Shown one piece after another: positions 18,783-27,894 of a DNA stretch of 64,000 bases. The stretch is from Knoellia locipacati (lineage in GTDB: Bacteria; Actinomycetota; Actinomycetes; Actinomycetales; Dermatophilaceae). The first letter of the stretch is position 1. Every line of letters begins with the position of its first letter. Location: contig NZ_BKBA01000008.1 of assembly GCF_007992835.1 (NCBI RefSeq), positions 496,001 through 560,000 of the forward strand, given 5' to 3'. The notes below the pieces were generated by a model, which worked only from the letters and a program-made list of their open reading frames with translations, searched no databases and was not told the DNA's origin. A program made the position numbers and the translations under genes.

Positions 18783-19808
18783 TCACCTCCGGCTCTTGGG
18801 GTCGAGGGCCTCGCGCAGCGACTCGCCCATGAGGGTGAAGCCGAGCGCGACGACGATGATGCACGCCGCCGGGTAGAAGGCGAGGTGCGGGTAGTCCTGG
18901 ATGAGGCCTTGGGCAGCGCCGAGCATCTGGCCCCACTCGGGCTGGCGGTCGTCGGGGTTGCCGAGCCCGAGGAACGACAGCGCAGCGGCGTCGATGATCG
19001 AGGTCGCGAGGACCAGGGTCGACTGGACGATGACCGGCCCGAGCGAGTTGGGCAGCATGTGCCGGAACACGATGGAGCTCTGCTTCACACCGAGGGCCCG
19101 TGCGGCCAGCACGTGGTCGCTGCCGCGTTGCGCGAGCATGGACCCGCGCAGGAGCCGGGCGAAGATCGGCACCTGCACGGTCGCGATGGCGATGATGACC
19201 GTCCACTGCGACGGCTTCGGGGCGAGGGCAGCGATCGACACGGCGAGCAGCAGCGACGGCACCGAGAGCATGACGTCGACGACGCGCATGACGAGCGAGT
19301 CGACCCAGCCGCCGAAGGCGCCGGCGAGGGTGCCGAGCGCGATGCCGCCGGTGAGGCCGAAGAGCGTCGCGAAGACGCCGACGATGAGCGTCTGCCGGGC
19401 GCCGACGATGAGCCGCGACAGCAGGTCGCGCCCGAACTCGTCCGAACCCAGCGGCGACCCGGACATGGGCCCGGGGATGTTGCCGGGGGTGAGGTTCTCG
19501 AGCAGCTGGGGCAGACGTTTGCTCGCGTCGTGCGGGGCGATCAGGGGCGCGAAGAGCGCGAGCAGGACGAAGACCACGGTGATGGCAGCGCCGATGAGGA
19601 AGACCGGGTTGCGGCGCAGGCGGCTCCAGGCGCTCGCGATGAGCGAGACGCCACCGGTGTCCTTGACCTTGCCGGCCGCACCGACGTGGACGTCCTTGAC
19701 GGCGGTGGCCGTTGCACCGGAGCCGCCGGCGGTCTGCGCCAAGGAGTCGATGCGGTCCTTCTTCGCGTTCGGGCGTGGATCCATGGGGGAGGGGGTCATC
19801 GCGGTCAC
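18783..19808 (-). CDS. Peptide-type ABC transporter permease (DppC/OppC)
   Basis: A 341-residue inner-membrane permease with an N-terminal cytoplasmic extension of about 65 residues, the OppC_N first helix (NPVFLIGAAITVVFVLLALFAP) and a six-helix BPD_transp_1 core. The EAA loop is visible as DHVLAARALGVKQSSIVFRHMLPN, and GSDEFGRDLLSR precedes the core. The GTG at 19808 overlaps the dppB stop (GTGA). An ATG 9 bases later has GAGGTGA at good distance and may be the real start. Confidence 0.9.
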   Translation of the reverse strand: MTAMTPSPMDPRPNAKKDRIDSLAQTAGGSGATATAVKDVHVGAAGKVKDTGGVSLIASAWSRLRRNPVFLIGAAITVVFVLLALFAPLIAPHDASKRLPQLLENLTPGNIPGPMSGSPLGSDEFGRDLLSRLIVGARQTLIVGVFATLFGLTGGIALGTLAGAFGGWVDSLVMRVVDVMLSVPSLLLAVSIAALAPKPSQWTVIIAIATVQVPIFARLLRGSMLAQRGSDHVLAARALGVKQSSIVFRHMLPNSLGPVIVQSTLVLATSIIDAAALSFLGLGNPDDRQPEWGQMLGAAQGLIQDYPHLAFYPAACIIVVALGFTLMGESLREALDPKSRR

Positions 19809-20815
19809 CTCGTCCGGACTCGGGGGTCAATGACGGCATACATGATGTCGACCAGCAGGTTGACCAGCACATAGATGGCAGCGGCCGCGAGGATGAGAAC
19901 CTGCAGCACGGGGTAGTCCCGGCGTTCGAACGACAGGGCCAGGGCCTCGCCCAGTCCACCGAACGAGAACACACGCTCGGTGAGGACCGCCCCGGCGAGC
20001 AGGGCGCCGATCTGGAGCCCGATCGTCGTCGTCACCGGGAGCATCGCGTTCCGCAGGATGTGGCGACCGCGGATGACCCGGTTGGTGAGGCCCTTGGACT
20101 CGGCGGTGCGGATGTAGTCCTCGTCGAGGACGTCGAGCACTGAGGCGCGGGTGATCCGGAAGATCACCGCGAACGGGATGCTCGCGAGGGCGATCGAGGG
20201 CAGGACGAGGTGCTTGAGCGCGTCCCACGACGCGTCGAACTCACGGGTGATCAGGCCGTCGATGACGAAGAAGCCGGTGACCCGGGTCGCGTCGACGTCG
20301 CCGGACTGGCGACCGGAGACGGGCAGCCAGCCGAGCTTGATCGCGAAGACGTACTTGAGCAGGAACGCGAGGAAGAAGACCGGGATCGCGATCCCCACGA
20401 GCGAGAAGATCACCGACGCGTTGTCGAGGAGGCTCGCGCGGCGGCGGGCGGCGAAGTAGCCGAGCGGGATGCCCAGCGCGATCGCGATGAGCATCGCGAA
20501 GAAGCTCAGCTCGATCGTCGCGGGGAGCCGCTGGAAGAAGATGGTCAGCGCGTCGGTGCCGGGGAGCACGCTGGTCGAGGGGCCGAAGTCGCCCTGGAGC
20601 ACGCGACCGACGAACTTGCCGTACTGGACCCAGATCGGCTGGTCCAGACCGAACTGCGCCTCCATGGCGGCGCGGGACTGCGGGGTGGCGCGCTCACCGA
20701 GGATCGCCGAGACGGTCCCTCCGGGTAGGGAGCGCAGCCACAGGAACAACAACAACGACAGGACGACGAGCACGCCGACCATCTGCACCAGGCGTCTGAC
20801 GATGAACCTCAGCAC
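19805..20815 (-). CDS. Peptide-type ABC transporter permease (DppB/OppB)
   Basis: A 336-residue permease with the OppB N-terminal helix (QMVGVLVVLSLLLFLWLRSLPGG), a periplasmic loop with the family-typical GLDQPIWVQYGKFVGRVLQGD, and the transport core with the EAA loop YIRTAESKGLTNRVIRGRHILRN. The GTG start is preceded by a perfect AAGGAGG. A 17-bp hairpin lies between this gene and the upstream binding-protein gene, so permease and ATPase expression is probably lower than that of the binding protein. Confidence 0.92.
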   Translation of the reverse strand: MLRFIVRRLVQMVGVLVVLSLLLFLWLRSLPGGTVSAILGERATPQSRAAMEAQFGLDQPIWVQYGKFVGRVLQGDFGPSTSVLPGTDALTIFFQRLPATIELSFFAMLIAIALGIPLGYFAARRRASLLDNASVIFSLVGIAIPVFFLAFLLKYVFAIKLGWLPVSGRQSGDVDATRVTGFFVIDGLITREFDASWDALKHLVLPSIALASIPFAVIFRITRASVLDVLDEDYIRTAESKGLTNRVIRGRHILRNAMLPVTTTIGLQIGALLAGAVLTERVFSFGGLGEALALSFERRDYPVLQVLILAAAAIYVLVNLLVDIMYAVIDPRVRTR

Positions 20816-20838
20816 GAGTTCCTCCTTGCATCATGGCG

Positions 20839-20876
20839 GTGGCCGCCCCGGCGATCCTTCGCCGGGACGGCCACCT
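20839..20876 (-). terminator. Attenuating hairpin between binding-protein and permease genes
   Basis: The arm at 20839-20855 pairs over 17 bp with 20860-20876 around a TCCT loop. The one non-Watson-Crick position is a G-U wobble in minus-strand RNA. It lies inside the operon, 26 bases after the binding-protein stop. Partial termination or 3'-end protection here would give excess binding protein over permease, as in many ABC operons. Confidence 0.78.
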
Positions 20877-20902
20877 CCGTCAACGGTTGAGAGCGGTCAG
20901 GC

Positions 20903-22573
20903 TCACTTGCCGCCGACGGTCACACCACTGAACTCCTCCGCGGTGAGCGGCGAGGCGACGATGCCCTCGACGCCCTCACCGACGACGAGCGCCGGCGGGG
21001 AGTGGCTGATCGCCAGAGCCGGGAGGTACTCCTCCTGGATCTGCTGGTTGAGCTTCTCGTACGCCTTGTCGCGCTCGGTCTCGTCGACGATCGAGTCCGC
21101 CTTGGCGAGGTCGGCGACGAGGGTCGGGCCGAAGGACTGCTTCGCGAGACCGAAGTTGTTGGCGTCCATGTTGCCGAAGAAGGTGCCGATGAAGTTGGCC
21201 GCCGAGTCGTAGTCGCCGGTCCACCCGAGGAGGAACGCGTCGAAGGCGTTGGCGTCGACACCGTCGAGGTAGCCACCGTTCCACGGCTTGGTGACCGTGT
21301 TGACCTTGATGCCGGCGGCCTCGAGGTCACCCGCCATCGCCTGGTAGAGCTTCTGCGGGTTGGGCATGTACGGACGCGACACCTCGGAGGGGTACGCGAA
21401 CGTGAGCGTGAGGCCACCTGCTGCGGTGATGGCTGCCTTGGCCGCTGCCGGGTCGTACTTCACGGCCTCGAGCGACTTGTTGTAGCCGCTCACGGTGTCG
21501 GGCATCATCTGGGTCGCGACCTTGGCGCCCTCGGGGAGCTGGGTCTTGACGAGCTCGTCGCGGTTGAGGGCCTGGTAGATGGCCTTGCGGACCTTGATGT
21601 CGGTGAGTTTCGGGTTCTTGGTGGGGTTGAGGCCCATGTAGAACACGTTGAAGGGCTTGCGGACCTCGACCTTGTTGCCTGCGGACTCCAGGCCCTTCCA
21701 GTCAGCGGGGTTCGGCAGGTCGTAGCCGTTGATGCTCTTGGCCTCGAGCTCCTGACGACGGGTGCTCTCGTCGGGGATGATCTTGAAGACGACCTTGGCG
21801 TTCTTGGCCTTGTCGCCCCAGTAGTCGTCGTTGCGCACGAGCGTGACCGTCTTGTTGGCCTCGTCGTACTTGTCGAGCTTGTAGGGGCCCGTGCCGACCG
21901 CAGCCTTGGAGTAGGCGGGGTAGGTGAAGCCCTCGCCCTGGGCGACGACGTCGTTGGCCTTGCCCGCGTCCATCGCCTTGGGCGACTGCATCGAGAGGGC
22001 GTCCAGCGAGAGGAAGGTCGGGAACCCGGAGGTCGGGCGCGTGACGGAGAGGACCACCGTCTTCTCGTCCTTGACCTCGCAGCCCTTGTAGAGGGACTCC
22101 GCGGCCTTGGCCTTGAACGCACCGAAGGTCGTCGCCCAGTACTCGGCGGCGACCTGGCCGGCCGGGTTCTGGTCGAACATGCGGGTGAAGTTCTTGCACA
22201 CGGCGTCGGCGTTGAACGGCTCGCCGTCGGTGAACTTCACGCCCTCACGCAGGGTGAAGGTCCAGTTGGTGCCGGAGGCGTCCGGCTCCCACTTCTCGGC
22301 GAGCTCGGGCTCGACCTCGGCGCTTCCGGCCTTGATGCCGACGAGACCCTCGAACATCTGGCGGGTCACGCGGAAGGTCTCGCCGTCGGTGGCGTAGAAG
22401 GGGTCCATCACCTTGGGAGCGCCGGCGGCGCCGAAGGTGAACGTGGACGTGCCGCCCCCGGAGGAGCCGGAGTCCGACCCGGAGTCGTCACGGTCGGACT
22501 GGGCGCAGGCCGTCAGGGCCAGCGCTGCAACCGTCAGCACGGCGAACGGCGTCGCCTTGCGCTTGAACGTCAT
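20903..22573 (-). CDS. Peptide-type ABC transporter substrate-binding lipoprotein
   Basis: A 556-residue SBP_bac_5 family protein that captures the ligand outside the membrane. It has a lipoprotein signal (MTFKRKATPFAVLTVAALALTAC, lipid-bound Cys near residue 23), then a Ser/Gly/Asp linker. Conserved core segments include WTFTLREGVKFTDGEPFNADAV, GTGPYKL and LGWTGDYDSAANFIGTFFG. Peptides are the usual ligand, but the sequence does not fix it. The ATG at 22573 has GAGG 5 bases upstream. It heads the operon; the 193-base gap to the divergent Nudix gene must hold its promoter. Confidence 0.92.
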   Translation of the reverse strand: MTFKRKATPFAVLTVAALALTACAQSDRDDSGSDSGSSGGGTSTFTFGAAGAPKVMDPFYATDGETFRVTRQMFEGLVGIKAGSAEVEPELAEKWEPDASGTNWTFTLREGVKFTDGEPFNADAVCKNFTRMFDQNPAGQVAAEYWATTFGAFKAKAAESLYKGCEVKDEKTVVLSVTRPTSGFPTFLSLDALSMQSPKAMDAGKANDVVAQGEGFTYPAYSKAAVGTGPYKLDKYDEANKTVTLVRNDDYWGDKAKNAKVVFKIIPDESTRRQELEAKSINGYDLPNPADWKGLESAGNKVEVRKPFNVFYMGLNPTKNPKLTDIKVRKAIYQALNRDELVKTQLPEGAKVATQMMPDTVSGYNKSLEAVKYDPAAAKAAITAAGGLTLTFAYPSEVSRPYMPNPQKLYQAMAGDLEAAGIKVNTVTKPWNGGYLDGVDANAFDAFLLGWTGDYDSAANFIGTFFGNMDANNFGLAKQSFGPTLVADLAKADSIVDETERDKAYEKLNQQIQEEYLPALAISHSPPALVVGEGVEGIVASPLTAEEFSGVTVGGK

Positions 22574-22766
22574 CGATACCTCGCTTGGATGTGCGAACCT
22601 CGGAGCCACGGTTGGCCCCCGGAGGGTGGTGCGACCAGGCAGTCGGGCACGGGTGTCGTGCTTCGCTGCTACGGACGGGTTGACCCTAGCGACATTCATC
22701 GCCGTCTCGACCGCACACTGGATTTGTTTATCGGAGTGAGACCCGGGACCGGGAAGGATTCGCGGC

Positions 22767-23222
22767 ATGCCCCTGGACGAGCCGAACGACCCCGTCGAGG
22801 TCGTCGCCGCCGCCCTCGTCGACGACCTCGCGGAGCCGACCCGGCTGCTCGCCGCGAGACGGACCGAACCACCGGCGCTCGCGGGTGGCTGGGAGCTCCC
22901 CGGCGGCAAGGTGGACCCGGGGGAGGAGGCGGTCGAGGCGCTGCACCGCGAGCTCCGCGAGGAGCTCGGTGTCGAGGTCGCCGTCGGCGACCGGGTGGAC
23001 GGCCCGCTGGCGCGCGGACGCTGGCCGCTGGGCACGGCATACGCGATGACCGTGCACCTCGCGGTGGTGACCGAGGGCACCCCCGAGCCCATCGAGGACC
23101 ACGACGCGCTGCGCTGGCTCACGGCGGAGGACCTGTATGCCGTGCCGTGGCTCCCGGGCGACCTCCCGATCGTCGACGCGCTGGCCGCGCGCATGGCGGT
23201 TCCCCGCCGTTTTCGTCCCTGA
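22767..23222 (+). CDS. Nudix hydrolase, MutT-like
   Basis: A 151-residue protein with the complete Nudix box GGKVDPGEEAVEALHRELREELGV (about residues 49-72) and the MutT-type ending where the nucleotide base sits (ALRWLTAEDLYAVPWLPGD). Likely a (deoxy)nucleoside triphosphate pyrophosphatase. Its place before typA corresponds to mutT2 in mycobacteria (from memory). The ATG is preceded by AAGGATT, which could serve either as a weak ribosome-binding site or as a leaderless -10. Confidence 0.88.
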   Translation: MPLDEPNDPVEVVAAALVDDLAEPTRLLAARRTEPPALAGGWELPGGKVDPGEEAVEALHRELREELGVEVAVGDRVDGPLARGRWPLGTAYAMTVHLAVVTEGTPEPIEDHDALRWLTAEDLYAVPWLPGDLPIVDALAARMAVPRRFRP

Positions 23223-23247
23223 GCGAAATCCTGAGAGAATGGGCATC

Positions 23248-25149
23248 ATGCCCATCACTACACGCGACGACATCAGAAACGTCGCGATCGTCGCGCACGT
23301 CGACCACGGAAAGACCACGCTGGTCGACAAGATGCTCTGGGAGGCCGGCGCCTTCGAGGCCCGAGCCACCGTCGAGTCCACCGGCGAACGCGTCATGGAC
23401 TCCGGTGACCTGGAGCGTGAGAAGGGGATCACGATCCTCGCCAAGAACACCGCGGTGCACTACGCGGGCAAGGCGGCGGCCGACGCCGGTCTCACCGACG
23501 GCCTGACGATCAACATCATCGACACCCCCGGTCACGCCGACTTCGGTGGCGAGGTCGAGCGCGGCCTGTCCATGGTCGACGGCGTCGTCCTCCTCGTCGA
23601 CGCGTCCGAGGGCCCGCTGCCCCAGACGCGCTTCGTCCTGCGCAAGGCGCTCGCCGCCAAGATGCCGGTGATCCTCTGCATCAACAAGGTCGACCGCCCC
23701 GACTCCCGCATCCAGGAGGTCGTCGACGAGGTCTACGAGCTCTTCATGGACCTCGAGGCGACCGAGGACCAGATCGAGTTCCCCATCGTCTACGCCTCCG
23801 CCAAGAACGGCCGCGCCTCGATGGAGCGCCCGGACAACGGTGGCCTGCCCGACGGTGAGGACCTCACCGCCCTCTTCCAGACGATCATCGACACCATCCC
23901 CGCGCCGACCTACGACACCGAGGCGCCCCTGCAGGCGCACGTCACCAACCTCGACGCGTCGAACTTCCTGGGTCGTCTCGCCCTGCTCCGCGTCTTCAAC
24001 GGCGAGATCAAGAAGGGCCAGCAGGTGGCGTGGTGCAAGCACGACGGCACCATCGAGCGCGTCAAGATCACCGAGCTGCTCATGACCGAGGCCCTCGAGC
24101 GCAAGCCGCTCGAGGAGGGCAAGTCGGCCCGCCCCGGTGACATCATCGCCATCGCCGGCATCCCCGACATCATGATCGGCGACACCATCGCCGACGCCGA
24201 GAACCCCGTCGCGCTCCCGATCATCACCGTCGACGAGCCCGCCATCTCGATGACCATCGGCACCAACACCAGCCCGATGGTCGGCAAGGTCCGCGGCTCC
24301 AAGGTCACGGCCCGCATGGTCAAGGACCGCCTCGACAAGGAGCTCGTCGGCAACGTCTCGCTCCGCGTCCTGCCCACCGAGCGCCCCGACGCCTGGGAGG
24401 TCCAGGGACGTGGCGAGCTCGCGCTGGCCATCCTCGTCGAGCAGATGAAGCGTGAGGGCTTCGAACTCACCGTCGGCAAGCCGCAGGTGGTCACGCAGCA
24501 GATCGACGGCAAGCTCCACGAGCCCGTCGAGCGCCTCACGATCGACACCCCGGACGAGTACCTCGGTGCCATCACCCAGCTCCTCGCCGCGCGCAAGGGC
24601 CGCATGGAGCAGATGACCAACCACGGCACCGGCTGGGTCCGCATGGAGTTCCTCGTCCCCTCGCGTGGCCTCATCGGCTTCCGCACGCAGTTCCTCACCG
24701 ACACCCGTGGCGCCGGCATCGCGCACCACGTCTTCGAGGACTACGAGCCGTGGTTCGGCACCATCACGACCCGCACCTCGGGGTCGCTCGTCGCCGACCG
24801 CACCGGCCCGGTCACCGCCTACTCGATGGTCAACCTCCAGGAGCGCGGCACGCTGTTCGTCGAGCCGTCGACCGAGGTCTACGAGGGCATGATCGTCGGC
24901 GAGAACTCGCGCGCCGACGACATGGACGTCAACATCACCAAGGAGAAGAAGCTCACCAACGTGCGCGCCTCCTCCGCCGACAACTTCGAGAAGGTCGTCC
25001 CGCCGCGGCGCCTGACCCTCGAGCAGGCCCTGGAGTTCTGCCGTGAGGACGAGTGTGTCGAGGTGACCCCGGAGGCCGTGCGCATCCGCAAGGTCGAGCT
25101 CGACCAGACCGTGCGTGGCCGTTCGGCCTCGCGGGCCCGCAAGAACTGA
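23248..25149 (+). CDS. typA: Translational GTPase TypA/BipA
   Basis: A 633-residue ribosome-binding GTPase of the EF-G family involved in stress adaptation and 50S assembly. G1 AHVDHGKTTL (residues 16-25), switch RGITI-equivalent EREKGITI, G3 DTPGHADFGGEV and G4 NKVDRPD are intact, followed by the beta-barrel, the two alpha/beta domains and the TypA-specific C-terminal domain ending in a basic tail. The ATG at 23248 is 7 bases after GAGAAT, so the mRNA may be leaderless; an ATG 9 bases earlier is possible. Full length. Confidence 0.97.
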   Translation: MPITTRDDIRNVAIVAHVDHGKTTLVDKMLWEAGAFEARATVESTGERVMDSGDLEREKGITILAKNTAVHYAGKAAADAGLTDGLTINIIDTPGHADFGGEVERGLSMVDGVVLLVDASEGPLPQTRFVLRKALAAKMPVILCINKVDRPDSRIQEVVDEVYELFMDLEATEDQIEFPIVYASAKNGRASMERPDNGGLPDGEDLTALFQTIIDTIPAPTYDTEAPLQAHVTNLDASNFLGRLALLRVFNGEIKKGQQVAWCKHDGTIERVKITELLMTEALERKPLEEGKSARPGDIIAIAGIPDIMIGDTIADAENPVALPIITVDEPAISMTIGTNTSPMVGKVRGSKVTARMVKDRLDKELVGNVSLRVLPTERPDAWEVQGRGELALAILVEQMKREGFELTVGKPQVVTQQIDGKLHEPVERLTIDTPDEYLGAITQLLAARKGRMEQMTNHGTGWVRMEFLVPSRGLIGFRTQFLTDTRGAGIAHHVFEDYEPWFGTITTRTSGSLVADRTGPVTAYSMVNLQERGTLFVEPSTEVYEGMIVGENSRADDMDVNITKEKKLTNVRASSADNFEKVVPPRRLTLEQALEFCREDECVEVTPEAVRIRKVELDQTVRGRSASRARKN

Positions 25150-25192
25150 GGCGTCGCACCGGCGACGTCCCCACCCAGGAAGTACCCCGCGC

Positions 25193-27007
25193 GTGAACAC
25201 CCGTAGCAGCCGGCACCGCCCACGACAGCAGCGCAGCAACCGCGTCTGGGCGATGCTGGCTGCTCTCGTGGTCGTGCTCGTGTCCGGCATGGCCGGGTGC
25301 AGCGTCATGGGTGGCGACGGTGACGGCGACTCGCAGACGCCGCAGGTCGCTGCGGCCCACGACCGCGTCGACGAGCGCGGCGGCACGCTCAAGGCGCTCT
25401 CGCTCGGCCCGGTCCTGAGCTGGGACCCGCAGCGGATCAGCGCCCGCGACGACGCCGCGTTCGCCGGTCGGACCTTCCTGCGGACGCTCACCGCCTACCA
25501 GCCGAGCACCGACCCCCGCAACCAGTCGCGGATCGTCGGCGACCTCGCGACCGACGCGGGCACGCCCAACAAGGACCTCACCGCGTGGTCGTTCACGCTG
25601 CGCGAGGGCATCGCCTGGGAGGACGGCTCGCCCGTCACCTGTGAGGACGTCCGCTACGGCATCTCGCGCACCTTTGCGTCGAGCGTCATCACGGGCGGCT
25701 CCACCGACGCGCTCGCCGTCCTCGCCGTCCCGAAGCTCCCGGACGGCAAGCCGGTGTATGCCGGCCCCTACGCGACCGGTGCCACTGCGGCAGCCGGCCT
25801 CGCGGCATACGACAAGGTCGTGGCCTGCAAGGGCTCGACGATCACCTTCACGCTCAGCTCGCCGGTGAGCGACTTCAACGAGATGGTGAGCCAGCCGGCG
25901 TTCGCCCCGGTGAAGAAGTCCGCCGACAAGGGCAAGGACGGCACCTACGAGGTGTTCTCCAACGGCCCCTACAAGCTCGCGTCCCCGTGGCGGGCCTCGA
26001 CCGGCGGCTCGTGGGAGCGCAACCCGCACTGGAAGGCCTCGACCGACGAGGTGCGCCGGGCCTACCCGGACCGCATCGACTACCAGGAGGGCATCGAGAC
26101 CCAGACGGTGGCGCAGCAGATCATGGCCGACGGCGACAACTCCCGTGAGGCCGTCTCGCTCGGCTCCGCGCCCCCCGCCATCCAGCAGCACATCGTCACG
26201 GTCGACGCGCTCAAGGAGCGCTCGGTCACCGCCGCCACGGGTCTCGTCGACTACCTCGCCCCCAACCTCACCAGCCCGATCTTCGCCAAGGTGCAGGCGC
26301 GTCAGGCCCTCGCCGTCGCGACCAACCGCGAGGCCTACGTCACCGCTCTCGGCGGTGCGACGACGGGCCGGCCCACGAGCACCCTCATCCCGCAGTCGCT
26401 CCCGGCGCACCACGACGAGGACCCGCTCGCCGCGGGCAACCGTGGGGACGCCGACCGCGCCAAGGTCCTGCTCGGCCAGGCCGGCCTCAGCCTCCCCGTG
26501 CCGCTGCGGGTCGTCTACCGGTCGAGCCCCGTGGCCGACAAGGCAATGGCCGCGCTCGTCGCCGGGTGGACCGAGGCCGGCTTCGCGCCGACGCTCACCC
26601 CGCTCAAGGACGACTACTTCGCCACCATCGGGCAGCGCTCGGCCGCCAAGAGCTACGACGTGTTCTGGTCGAACTGGGCGCCGGCATGGGCCTCGGCCAG
26701 CACGATCCTGCCGGCCCTGTTCGACAGCTCGATGAACATCTCCGCGGCCGGACCGGGGCGCGACTACGGCTACTTCACGTCCACCGCCACCAACGCCGAG
26801 ATCCAGGTCATCGGCGCGATGGCCGACCGGACCAAGCGCGAGGAGGCGTGGGCCGCGCTCGACGTCAAGCTGCTCGAGCAGGGGGCCTACATCGGCCTTG
26901 CCGAGCGACGCGCGCTCTACATCGCCGGCAGCGACGTGAGGAACCTGTCGGCCAACGAGGTCATCGGCGGTGTCGTGGAACTCGCCGACATCGCGGTCCG
27001 CCAGTGA
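25193..27007 (+). CDS. LpqW-like lipoprotein (SBP_bac_5 fold, no permease nearby)
   Basis: A 604-residue predicted lipoprotein: basic N-terminus, hydrophobic stretch and lipobox MAGC with Cys near residue 36. The fold is that of oligopeptide-binding proteins (WSFTLREGIAWEDGSPVTCEDV, FSNGPYKLAS, DVFWSNWAPAWASAS). No permease or ATPase gene accompanies it. It lies directly after typA and overlaps mshB by 4 bases, which is the position of lpqW in mycobacteria. LpqW has this fold but regulates phosphatidylinositol mannoside and lipoarabinomannan synthesis rather than transport. Assignment is by fold plus position. The GTG at 25193 follows AGGAAG at long spacing. Confidence 0.72.
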   Translation: MNTRSSRHRPRQQRSNRVWAMLAALVVVLVSGMAGCSVMGGDGDGDSQTPQVAAAHDRVDERGGTLKALSLGPVLSWDPQRISARDDAAFAGRTFLRTLTAYQPSTDPRNQSRIVGDLATDAGTPNKDLTAWSFTLREGIAWEDGSPVTCEDVRYGISRTFASSVITGGSTDALAVLAVPKLPDGKPVYAGPYATGATAAAGLAAYDKVVACKGSTITFTLSSPVSDFNEMVSQPAFAPVKKSADKGKDGTYEVFSNGPYKLASPWRASTGGSWERNPHWKASTDEVRRAYPDRIDYQEGIETQTVAQQIMADGDNSREAVSLGSAPPAIQQHIVTVDALKERSVTAATGLVDYLAPNLTSPIFAKVQARQALAVATNREAYVTALGGATTGRPTSTLIPQSLPAHHDEDPLAAGNRGDADRAKVLLGQAGLSLPVPLRVVYRSSPVADKAMAALVAGWTEAGFAPTLTPLKDDYFATIGQRSAAKSYDVFWSNWAPAWASASTILPALFDSSMNISAAGPGRDYGYFTSTATNAEIQVIGAMADRTKREEAWAALDVKLLEQGAYIGLAERRALYIAGSDVRNLSANEVIGGVVELADIAVRQ

Positions 27008-27894
27008 CGCGACTGCTCTTCGTGCACGCGCACCCCGACGACGAGACGCTCGCGACCGGGGTGGCGATCCTGCACCACGTCGAGCGGGGCGACGACGTCC
27101 ACGTCCTCACCTGCACGCTGGGCGAGGAGGGCGAGGTCATCCCGTCCGGGCTCGCCCACCTCGAGGGCGCCGAGGGTGACCCGCTCGCCGAGCACCGTCG
27201 CGGTGAGCTCGCCGGCGCCGTGGACGCACTCGGCGTGACCTCGCACCTGCTGGGCGCGACGGCGCACGGTGGGCACACGGCATACCGGGACTCCGGCATG
27301 GTCGGCTCGGCCGCGTTCGCGCACCCTCGTGCCTTCGCCGGCGCCGAGCTCGCCGAGGTCGCGGCGCTCGTGCGGTCGACGATCGAGGAGATCGACCCCG
27401 ACGTCGTCGTGACCTACGACCCGCAGGGTGGATACGGCCACCCCGACCACATCCGCGTCCACGAGGCAGTCCGTGCGGCCTTGGCGCAGATGCCCTCTGC
27501 GCCAATGCTTTTCGTCACGCTGACCCCGAGGTCGTGGGTGGGCGAGGACCGGGTCTGGCTCGCCTCCCACCTGCCTGCCGGCAGCCCGTATGCCGTCCCC
27601 TCACCGACCGACCCCATCGCGCCCTCCGTCGTCGACGACGCCCTCGTGACGCACGCCGTCATCGACCCCTCGGTGGTGGGGCGGCAGCAGGAGGCCCTGC
27701 GCTCGCACGCCACCCAGGTGGTCGTCGGCGACGGCTGGTTCGCCCTGTCCAACGACGTGGCCTCTCGGCTGTCGGGCCGCGAGGGCTACGCCGTGATGGA
27801 CCCGTCGACCGGTGAGGTCCTGCCAGGCGGTGCTGCTGGCTCCGCTGCGGGCGGCGACATCGCGCGCCCCGGTCTGCTCGGAGCCCGGCTGTGA
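27004..27894 (+). CDS. mshB: GlcNAc-inositol deacetylase MshB (mycothiol synthesis)
   Basis: It removes the acetyl group from 1-D-myo-inosityl-2-acetamido-2-deoxy-glucopyranoside, the second dedicated step of mycothiol synthesis. The 296-residue PIG-L/LmbE-fold protein has the zinc motif HAHPDDE (His10, Asp13), the GEEGEVIP loop and the second zinc-ligand region GYGHPDHIRVH. Length and motifs fit MshB better than general PIG-L enzymes; compare the shorter paralogue at 61243. The GTG overlaps the upstream lipoprotein stop (GTGA), and its stop overlaps the next GTG in the same way. Confidence 0.9.
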   Translation: MTRLLFVHAHPDDETLATGVAILHHVERGDDVHVLTCTLGEEGEVIPSGLAHLEGAEGDPLAEHRRGELAGAVDALGVTSHLLGATAHGGHTAYRDSGMVGSAAFAHPRAFAGAELAEVAALVRSTIEEIDPDVVVTYDPQGGYGHPDHIRVHEAVRAALAQMPSAPMLFVTLTPRSWVGEDRVWLASHLPAGSPYAVPSPTDPIAPSVVDDALVTHAVIDPSVVGRQQEALRSHATQVVVGDGWFALSNDVASRLSGREGYAVMDPSTGEVLPGGAAGSAAGGDIARPGLLGARL

